Positions 7,801 through 15,828 of a stretch of DNA of 64,000 nt are shown here, piece by piece. The notes below the pieces were generated by a model, which was given only the letters and a program-made list of their open reading frames with translations, had not been told where the DNA came from and ran no database searches. The number at the start of each line of letters is the position of its first letter. Position 1 is the first letter of the stretch. Origin of the DNA: Microbulbifer marinus (GTDB lineage Bacteria; Pseudomonadota; Gammaproteobacteria; Pseudomonadales; Cellvibrionaceae); NCBI RefSeq assembly GCF_900107725.1, contig NZ_FNQO01000004.1, forward strand, positions 1 to 64,000. The letters run 5' to 3'. The position numbers and the translations under genes were made by a program.

Positions 7801-9621
7801 GTGGTGTCACAGCGTACCGGCAAATCTACCAAAAAGACCCTGCCCGGCTGGCCACAACGGGAGCACGGCCTGGAGAGGCTGCGCCTGATGCTGTCCGCCC
7901 AGGACGCGCTGGCGCCGCTGCTGGCCATGGGATTGCTGATCGGCATCTGCGCGGGCGCGGTTACGGTGCTCTTTCGCCTGGTCAGTGAGTGGCCGACCCA
8001 CCTGTTTCTGGCCATCCCCGAGCGCTACGAAGCCCTGCCACCACACTGGCGTTTCGGCCTGCCGGTGCTCGGCTCCCTGCTGCTCGGCAGTATGTACCTG
8101 TTACTGAAACCCAGCCGCCGCCATGTCGGTGTCGTCCACGTGCTCGACCGCCTGCACAATCACCAGGGCTTCATGCCGATACAAAACGCCTTTCTGCAGT
8201 TTTTCGCCGGCGCCACCGCACTGGTCAGCGGCCATTCCGTCGGACGTGAGGGGCCGGCGGTCCACCTGGGTGCCGCCAGCGGCAGCTGGGTCGCACGCAA
8301 GCTGCGTCTGCCGAATAACTCGGTGCGCAGCCTGCTTGGCTGCGGCGTTGCCGCGGCAATTGCGGCCTCGTTCAATACCCCTTTGGCAGGGGTCGTTTTC
8401 GCGATGGAAGTCGTGATGCTGGAATATTCGGTGGTCGGCTTCTTGCCAGTGATGCTGGCAGCGGTGGCCGGCAGCACTACTGCTCAAATTGCGTTCGGCC
8501 GCCAACCCGCCTTTAACGTCCCCGCAATCCAGCTCACCTCACTGGCAGAATTACCGGTACTGCTGCTTTGCGCTCTGGTCATCGGCACCCTGGCCGCGCT
8601 GTTTATCCGCGTGCATCGCCGGCTGGCAAAATATCAACGCAGCTCACCACTGACCCGTTTCCTGATTGTCGGACTGACCACCGGCACCATCGCCATCTGG
8701 GTGCCGGAAATCTTGGGCACGGGCTACGATACGCTGGAAAAGGCCATGCTTGGCGAGATAGGGCTTTCCGCGCTGATGATCATTGTCGTGGCGAAACTCG
8801 TCGCCACGTCACTGGGCACCAGCCTGGGCATCCCCGGCGGAGTGATTGGCCCCAGTCTGTTTCTCGGCGCCTGTCTCGGCGGTATCGCCGGCGGCCTCAC
8901 TAATTTTTGGCTCGGCGAATACACCGCCAGCCCCGGCTTCTACGCGATGGTCGGTATGGCCGCGATGATGGCGGCACTGCTGAATGCACCGCTGGCGGCC
9001 CTGCTCGCCATTCTCGAACTCACCTACAACGCCAATGTCCTGTTTCCCAGCATGATGATGATTGTCGTTGCCAGTCTGGTCAGCCGCTATTTCTTCGCCA
9101 CAGAGGGCATTTTCCAGGAGACCCTGCGCGCGCTCGATAAGAGTGGCACCCCCAGCTGGCGCCAGCAGATGCTGAGCCGTGTCGGCGTCGCCAGTGTGAT
9201 GGAGCGACGCTTCGTCATCGCCCCACAGAAAATCAGCGAGGAGGAAGCGACGCGCCTGATTGAGCGCCACCCGCAATGGATTCTGATCGACCTGCCGCAG
9301 GAACCGACTCCGCAATTACTCCGCGCCGCGGATCTGGCGACGTTTATGGAACGCGTCAAGGAAGCGCGCGCGGAGGCAAAAGAAGCCGACAAGGAGCCGA
9401 AAACGGAAAAAGAGGAGCCAGTGGATCTGCTCAAACTGCCCGGCGACCGCGACCAAATGGCCGAGCTGAACTGGCGCGCCACCCTGCTCGAGGCCCAGCA
9501 AGCGCTGGAATCCAGCGGCGCCGGCGCCCTGATTATCAGCCGCGGCCACGGCGGTGCGCTGGACAACCGGATTACCGGTATTATCCTGCCGCAACATATC
9601 GATAACTATTACCGAAAATAG
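7801..9621 (+). CDS. ClC family chloride channel/proton antiporter with C-terminal CBS-like region
   Basis: Inner-membrane Cl-/H+ exchanger. The membrane core (about residues 30-430) has the ClC signatures GHSVGREGP (gating glutamate in GREGP, about 148-152) and GIPGGVIGPSLFLGA (GxFxP-like anion site). The remaining ~170 residues are cytosolic: two pieces resembling CBS motifs separated by a highly charged A/E/K segment (about 518-545). The chosen start is GTG at 7801; a second in-frame GTG follows at 7804 and an ATG only much later. Bacterial ClCs often act in acid resistance or ion homeostasis; the specific role here is not shown. Confidence 0.92.
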   Translation: MVSQRTGKSTKKTLPGWPQREHGLERLRLMLSAQDALAPLLAMGLLIGICAGAVTVLFRLVSEWPTHLFLAIPERYEALPPHWRFGLPVLGSLLLGSMYLLLKPSRRHVGVVHVLDRLHNHQGFMPIQNAFLQFFAGATALVSGHSVGREGPAVHLGAASGSWVARKLRLPNNSVRSLLGCGVAAAIAASFNTPLAGVVFAMEVVMLEYSVVGFLPVMLAAVAGSTTAQIAFGRQPAFNVPAIQLTSLAELPVLLLCALVIGTLAALFIRVHRRLAKYQRSSPLTRFLIVGLTTGTIAIWVPEILGTGYDTLEKAMLGEIGLSALMIIVVAKLVATSLGTSLGIPGGVIGPSLFLGACLGGIAGGLTNFWLGEYTASPGFYAMVGMAAMMAALLNAPLAALLAILELTYNANVLFPSMMMIVVASLVSRYFFATEGIFQETLRALDKSGTPSWRQQMLSRVGVASVMERRFVIAPQKISEEEATRLIERHPQWILIDLPQEPTPQLLRAADLATFMERVKEARAEAKEADKEPKTEKEEPVDLLKLPGDRDQMAELNWRATLLEAQQALESSGAGALIISRGHGGALDNRITGIILPQHIDNYYRK

Positions 9622-9654
9622 TCACAACCAATTAATTTGCCGAGGGGGAACTCG

Positions 9655-10077
9655 ATGCTGTGGGTTAAAGCTTTTCACCTGGTCGCCGTGGTGTGCTGGT
9701 TTGCCGCACTCTTCTACCTGCCGCGCCTGTTTGTCTACCACGTGGACGCCACCGATGCCGTCAGCCGCGACCGTTTTTGCATCATGGAACGCCGCCTTTA
9801 CCGCGGTATTGCCATCCCGTCGATGATTGCCACCGTCGCTCTCGGTATCTGGCTGATCAGTTACAACTGGGCCTATTACAAGACCGCCGGCTGGCTGCAC
9901 GCGAAACTGTTTTTCGTCGTATTGCTGATCGGCTACCACCATATCTGCGGTGCCTATGTGCGCAAATTTGCCGCCGGCACCAACACCAAGAGCGGGCGCT
10001 ACTTCCGTATTTTCAATGAACTGCCGGTAATTGCACTGGTCGTCATCGTGATACTGGCAGTGGTGAGGCCGTTTTAA
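9655..10077 (+). CDS. hemJ: HemJ protoporphyrinogen IX oxidase
   Basis: Penultimate haem-pathway step, oxidising protoporphyrinogen IX to protoporphyrin IX in the inner membrane. The 140-residue protein has four predicted membrane helices and begins with the family hallmark KAFHLVAVVCWFAALFYLPR, including the conserved N-terminal His and the following YLPRLFVYH. The ATG at 9655 follows a strong GAGGGGG ribosome site and matches HemJ N-termini; an in-frame TTG 18 nt upstream is less likely. hemL and hemB lie nearby. No hemG or hemY gene is in this window, but most of the genome is not visible. Confidence 0.93.
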   Translation: MLWVKAFHLVAVVCWFAALFYLPRLFVYHVDATDAVSRDRFCIMERRLYRGIAIPSMIATVALGIWLISYNWAYYKTAGWLHAKLFFVVLLIGYHHICGAYVRKFAAGTNTKSGRYFRIFNELPVIALVVIVILAVVRPF

Positions 10078-10100
10078 TTTGGCGCCGGATCACTCCAATA

Positions 10101-10135
10101 GCTGTGCGCCGAGCAACTAGAATTAGGCGCACAGC
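10101..10135 (+). terminator. hairpin between hemJ and the thiD-like gene
   Basis: A perfect 10-bp inverted repeat (GCTGTGCGCC at 10101-10110 with its complement at 10126-10135) encloses a 15-nt AU-rich loop. It starts 24 bp after the hemJ stop; there is no U-run, so it may be a weak terminator or an mRNA stabiliser. Confidence 0.4.
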
Positions 10136-10159
10136 AACCGGCAGCTCTACAGGCGATAT

Positions 10160-10945
10160 ATGGACACGCGCCAACCCATTATTCTGACCATTACTCACCA
10201 CGACCCCAGCGGCAGCGCCGGAATTGCCGCGGATACCGAGACCGCAGTCAGCCTGGGCTGCCACTGCGCTTCGGTGGTCTCTGCCATCAGTGTCGGCGAT
10301 ACCGGGGGGCTGCTTGGTGTGGCGCCGGTGGACGACAGCCTGCTGGTGGAGCAGGCGCGCGCGGTCCTCGAGGACATGCCGGTCGGCGCCATCAAGGTGG
10401 GCTATCTGGGCTCGGTGGAAAATGTGCGCGCACTGCACAGCGTGCTGCGCGACTACCCCAATATCCCGGTGATCATCGATCCCGACGCCACGCTGGCGGA
10501 CAAGGAGAGCCTGCTGGCGCCGCCGCTGTGGGAGGCGATGACATCGCTGCTGCTACCCTACGCCACCATGGCCTGCCCGAACCGGCGCGAGGCGCGCGCC
10601 ATGGCATTGGAGGCCGACGTGCTGGACGCGATGGCGCAGGAACTGCTCGAGAGCGGCTGCCGCTACCTGTTGCTGACCGGAGTACCCCGCGAACAGCAGC
10701 TGGAAAACCGCCTCTATGACGAGCGCGGCCTGATCCGCCAGTTCCACTGGGAGCGACTGCCACCGGCCGCTTACGGTGTCTGCGGCACGCTCGCCACCGC
10801 GATCGCCTGCCATATCGCCCACGGCCTGACCATTATCGAGGCGGTCAGCCGTAGCCAGCAGTTTACCTGGAGCGCGATTGCCGACAGCCGCCGGTTGGGC
10901 ATGGGGCGGCCGATCCCCAACCGCTTGTTCTGGTGCAAACGCTGA
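10160..10945 (+). CDS. thiD: ThiD-like hydroxymethylpyrimidine (phosphate) kinase, divergent
   Basis: A ribokinase-fold protein of 261 residues resembling ThiD, which phosphorylates HMP and HMP-P for thiamine synthesis. The substrate motif is DPSGSAGIAADTET (usual form DPSGGAGIQADxKT), followed by SVVSAISVGDT where ThiD has VTAxTxQNT. Near residue 207 the usual GTGCT catalytic/anion-hole motif reads GVCGT, with the cysteine displaced by one place. It lies between hemJ and hemL, where Pseudomonas has thiD-thiE-hemL; thiE is absent. The family placement is good, but HMP kinase activity is uncertain because several signature residues differ. Confidence 0.75.
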   Translation: MDTRQPIILTITHHDPSGSAGIAADTETAVSLGCHCASVVSAISVGDTGGLLGVAPVDDSLLVEQARAVLEDMPVGAIKVGYLGSVENVRALHSVLRDYPNIPVIIDPDATLADKESLLAPPLWEAMTSLLLPYATMACPNRREARAMALEADVLDAMAQELLESGCRYLLLTGVPREQQLENRLYDERGLIRQFHWERLPPAAYGVCGTLATAIACHIAHGLTIIEAVSRSQQFTWSAIADSRRLGMGRPIPNRLFWCKR

Positions 10946-11070
10946 TCCGGTACCGAAGACAAACCACTAAGCTACCCCACGAAACAGGCGCACATTGTGC
11001 CGCCGTGCCAAGGCCGCGATAATAGCCCGCCAAGTTTCCGAGCCATTTCCCCAATTCCTGAAAGAATCCT

Positions 11071-12354
11071 ATGAGTAAATCCGAGCAACTCTTTGCCGAA
11101 GCCCAGCAATATATTCCCGGCGGCGTGAATTCACCGGTGCGTGCGTTTCGCGCGGTCGGCGGCACGCCACTGTTTATCCAGCGCGCCGAAGGCGCCTATC
11201 TGTACGACGCCGACGGCAAGCGCTATATCGACTATGTGCAGTCCTGGGGGCCGATGGTGCTCGGCCACGCGCATCCGGACGTGATCGAAGCCGTGGTCGA
11301 GCAGGCACAGTCCGGTCTCAGCTTTGGCGCGCCGACCGAACTGGAGACAGAGCTGGCGGAGGAACTCTGTCGCCTGTGGCCGAATATGGACCTGGTGCGC
11401 TTCGTGAACTCGGGTACCGAGGCGACCATGAGCGCCATTCGCCTGGCGCGCGGTTATACCGGCCGCGACAAGATCGTCAAATTCGAGGGCTGTTATCACG
11501 GCCATTCCGACTCGCTGCTGGTGAAGGCCGGCTCCGGCGCCCTGACGATGGGTGTGCCCTCCTCACCGGGCGTACCGGCCTCCCTCGCCGACCACACCAT
11601 CACCCTGAGCTACAACGACGCCGACGGCGTGCGCAAATGTTTCGATGAGATCGGCGACCAGATCGCCTGCATCATCGTCGAGCCTGTGGCCGGCAATATG
11701 AACTGCATTCCGCCGCTGCCCGGTTTCCTCGAAACCCTGCGCGAAGTCTGCGACCAGCACGGCGCCCTGCTGATCCTGGATGAAGTCATGACTGGCTTCC
11801 GCGTCAGCCTGACCGGCGCCCAGGGTCACTACGGTATCGAGGCGGATATCACCACACTCGGTAAGGTTATCGGCGGCGGCATGCCCGTCGGCGCTTTCGG
11901 CGGCAAGCGCGAGATCATGGAAAAGATCGCGCCGCTGGGCCCGATTTACCAGGCCGGCACCCTGTCCGGCAACCCGGTGGCGATGGTCGCCGGCCTTGAA
12001 ACCCTGCGCCTGGTGCAGGAGCCCGGTCTCTACGAAGAGCTGACCGCCAAGACCGACCGCCTCGTCGAAGGCGTGCTGGCCGCGGCCAGGGAAGCCGGCA
12101 TTCCGCTGACCGCCAACAAGGCCGGCAGCATGTTCGGCTTCTTCTTCACCGAGGAACCGCAGGTGTCCAACTACCAGCAGGTGATGGCCTGCGACACCGA
12201 GCGCTTCAACCGCTTTTTCCACGGCATGCTGGAGGAAGGCGTCTACCTGGCACCGGCCTCCTATGAAGCCGGCTTTATGTCCGCGGCCCACAGCGACGAG
12301 GACATCGAGCAGACTATCGCCGCCGCGCGCAGGGTCTTTGCGCGACTCGCCTGA
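11071..12354 (+). CDS. hemL: glutamate-1-semialdehyde 2,1-aminomutase
   Basis: PLP enzyme converting glutamate-1-semialdehyde to 5-aminolevulinate, the C5 haem route. The 427-residue protein is full length: [12 protein letters not shown] near the N-terminus, the substrate loop [14 protein letters not shown] in the first half, [10 protein letters not shown] for the cofactor carboxylate and [18 protein letters not shown] holding the PLP lysine (about residue 265). The ATG at 11071 is preceded by GAAAGAATCC, a modest ribosome site. It is followed by a hairpin and then by benE. Its product is the substrate of HemB, encoded 2.4 kb further on. Confidence 0.97.
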   Translation: MSKSEQLFAEAQQYIPGGVNSPVRAFRAVGGTPLFIQRAEGAYLYDADGKRYIDYVQSWGPMVLGHAHPDVIEAVVEQAQSGLSFGAPTELETELAEELCRLWPNMDLVRFVNSGTEATMSAIRLARGYTGRDKIVKFEGCYHGHSDSLLVKAGSGALTMGVPSSPGVPASLADHTITLSYNDADGVRKCFDEIGDQIACIIVEPVAGNMNCIPPLPGFLETLREVCDQHGALLILDEVMTGFRVSLTGAQGHYGIEADITTLGKVIGGGMPVGAFGGKREIMEKIAPLGPIYQAGTLSGNPVAMVAGLETLRLVQEPGLYEELTAKTDRLVEGVLAAAREAGIPLTANKAGSMFGFFFTEEPQVSNYQQVMACDTERFNRFFHGMLEEGVYLAPASYEAGFMSAAHSDEDIEQTIAAARRVFARLA

Positions 12355-12367
12355 TCCGTTCCGCACC

Positions 12368-12394
12368 GCGCCCGCTCTGATGTAGAGCGGGTGC
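12368..12394 (+). terminator. hairpin downstream of hemL
   Basis: An 11-bp stem (12368-12378 with 12384-12394, one G-U pair) with a 5-nt loop begins 14 bp after the hemL stop. It lacks a U-run, so termination is likely but not certain. Confidence 0.5.
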
Positions 12395-12466
12395 ACCTCC
12401 CTCCTCACAAGCCCACCGTCTTTCCACTACCGCGGAAAAAGCATTGCATTCTCTGTCTCGTCGCCC

Positions 12467-12490
12467 TATAAAAATGTATACATTTTTATA
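12467..12490. promoter_or_regulatory. perfect 24-bp palindrome, probable GntR operator of benE-gntR
   Basis: The 24 bases centred between 12478 and 12479 form an uninterrupted palindrome, with half-site TATAAAAATGTA and core ATGTATACAT. A second GTATAC occurs at 12494-12499, just before the benE start. TGTATACA-type cores are typical of FadR/VanR-group GntR regulators, and such a regulator is encoded by the second gene of this operon. The palindrome ends 12 bp before the GTG, so a bound protein would cover the ribosome-site region of the DNA and block transcription or early elongation. Function is inferred. Confidence 0.7.
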
Positions 12491-12502
12491 GGGGTATACA
12501 TT

Positions 12503-13678
12503 GTGGCGCGTTCCCTGTTGGCAGATAGCAGCCTGTCCACGGTCAGTGCCGGCTTCGTCGCGGTACTGGTCGGCGTTGCGAGCTCCGTCGCCATCGTCTT
12601 CGAAGCGGCCCGCGCCGCCGGGGCCAGCGAGGCGATGATGGCGTCCTGGATCGGCGCCCTGGGGCTCGGTATGGGACTGACCTGCATCGCCTTTTCCTGG
12701 TATTACCGCGCGCCGGTAGTCACCGCCTGGTCCACGCCCGGAGCCGCGCTGCTGGCGACCAGTCTGGTGGGGATTCCGATGGCCAATGCCATCGGTGCGT
12801 TTCTATTCAGCGCGCTGCTGACCTTGCTGCTCGGCCTGTCCGGCACCTTCGACAGGATCACGCGTAGGATCCCCATACCGATTGCCAGCGCCATGCTCGC
12901 CGGTATTCTGGTGCAGTTCGGCCTGTCGATCTTCACCTCGCTGCAGAGCAATCCGCTGCTGGTTGGCGCCATGCTGCTGACCTATCTCCTCGGCCGCCGC
13001 TGGCTGCCCCGCTACGCGATCATCCTGGTGCTGGCGATCGGCTTTTCACTCAGCTGGCTGCTAGGGCTGATCCATTTCGAGCAGCTGCACTGGTCACCGA
13101 GCCAACCGATCTGGGTCGCGCCGGAGTTTGAGTTGTCGACGCTGCTCGGCGTCGGCCTGCCGCTATTTATCGTCACCATGACTTCGCAGAACATTCCCGG
13201 CGTGGCCACGCTGCGGGCCAGCGGCTATGCGCGGGTGCCTATTTCGCCGGTAATCAGCGGTACCGGGCTGGCCTCGCTGTTGCTGACGCCGTTCGGCGGC
13301 TTCGCCTTCAATCTCGCCGCAATAACCGCCGCCATCTGCACCGGCCCGGAGGCCCACGCAGATCCCGCCCGGCGCTACACCGCCGGCATTGCCGCCGGAA
13401 TTTTCTACCTGCTCGTGGGACTCTGCGGCGCCAGCGTCGTTGCCCTATTCAGCACATTTCCCCAGGCACTGATCGCGAGCCTGGCCGGCCTGGCGCTGAT
13501 CGGCACCATCGGTTCCAGTCTCGCCAGTGCAACTGCCGAAGTCGACAGCCGCGAAGCGGCACTGATCACGTTCCTGATCACCGCCTCCGGTGCCAGCTTC
13601 TTCGGTATCGGCGCGGCTTTCTGGGGATTGATCGGCGGACTGGCAAGTTACTGGGTTTTTCGACAGGGCAATTCGTGA
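12503..13678 (+). CDS. BenE family benzoate/H+ symporter-like permease
   Basis: Inner-membrane transporter of the BenE family, hydrophobic throughout with about 11-12 membrane helices and 391 residues, normal for the family. Recognisable segments include SAGFVAVLVGVASSVAIV at the N-terminus, SWYYRAPVVTAWSTPGAALL and the TMTSQNIPGVA loop near residue 225. The GTG start at 12503 follows AGGGG with 8 nt spacing. Benzoate is the classical substrate, but no benzoate-degradation genes are in the window, so the cargo could be another aromatic acid. The stop overlaps the GTG of the next gene (GTGA), so both are translated from one mRNA. Confidence 0.88.
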   Translation: MARSLLADSSLSTVSAGFVAVLVGVASSVAIVFEAARAAGASEAMMASWIGALGLGMGLTCIAFSWYYRAPVVTAWSTPGAALLATSLVGIPMANAIGAFLFSALLTLLLGLSGTFDRITRRIPIPIASAMLAGILVQFGLSIFTSLQSNPLLVGAMLLTYLLGRRWLPRYAIILVLAIGFSLSWLLGLIHFEQLHWSPSQPIWVAPEFELSTLLGVGLPLFIVTMTSQNIPGVATLRASGYARVPISPVISGTGLASLLLTPFGGFAFNLAAITAAICTGPEAHADPARRYTAGIAAGIFYLLVGLCGASVVALFSTFPQALIASLAGLALIGTIGSSLASATAEVDSREAALITFLITASGASFFGIGAAFWGLIGGLASYWVFRQGNS

Positions 13679-14301
13679 ACCTCTACCAGCGCATCAAGAA
13701 AGATCTCCAGCAAGGCCGTTTCGCCCCGGGCCAGGTACTGAAGCAGGCGGAACTGGCGGAACTCTACGACGTCAGTCGCATCCCGGTGCGGGACGCACTG
13801 CAGCAGCTGAAAAGTGAGGGCTGGCTCACCGGGCACGGCAAGCGCGGTGTCGCGGTGCCACGCTTCGACCCGCTCGAAGTGGAGGATCTTTACCTGATGC
13901 GTATGCGGCTGGAACCGCTGCTGCAGAACCTCGCGGCGCCGCAGCTCAATGCGGAGACCCTGGGCCGCGCGCGGGATATCCTCGATCGCATGGAATCGGA
14001 CCAAACACTGGCTGCGACCGAGATAGGCGCGCTGAACTGGGAGTTTCACGCCTGCCTGTATCGGGCCGCCGCGCGCCCGACCCTGTTTGCCACAGTGGAG
14101 CAACTGCACCGGCAGTGCGAGCGCTATATCGGCTACCAGTCCCGCAGTCTCGACTACCAGGACACCAGCCAGCGCGAACACTATGCGATTCTCGACGCGC
14201 TGCAGCGGGATGACAGCGACACGGCCGCCACCCTGCTGGAACAACATATTGCCGCCGCCGGACAACAGCTTGTGGCCTTCCTGCGCTCGGGCAGCGGTTG
14301 A
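13675..14301 (+). CDS. GntR family transcriptional regulator, FCD subgroup
   Basis: DNA-binding regulator of 208 residues. The N-terminal winged helix-turn-helix includes LAELYDVSRIPVRDALQQLKSEGWL (about 24-48, given here in part: the PVRDAL recognition helix is diagnostic). The helical FCD ligand domain follows, with histidines in NWEFHACLYR, REHYAIL and EQHI that could bind a metal as in other FCD proteins. Overlap with benE by 4 bp and the palindrome in front of benE suggest it represses its own operon until a carboxylate ligand, perhaps the BenE substrate, is present. That circuit is inference. Confidence 0.9.
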   Translation: MNLYQRIKKDLQQGRFAPGQVLKQAELAELYDVSRIPVRDALQQLKSEGWLTGHGKRGVAVPRFDPLEVEDLYLMRMRLEPLLQNLAAPQLNAETLGRARDILDRMESDQTLAATEIGALNWEFHACLYRAAARPTLFATVEQLHRQCERYIGYQSRSLDYQDTSQREHYAILDALQRDDSDTAATLLEQHIAAAGQQLVAFLRSGSG

Positions 14302-14309
14302 ACCGCAGC

Positions 14310-15807
<1,498 letters not shown>

Positions 15808-15828
15808 CGGGAGCGCAGTTCAGTGGCC

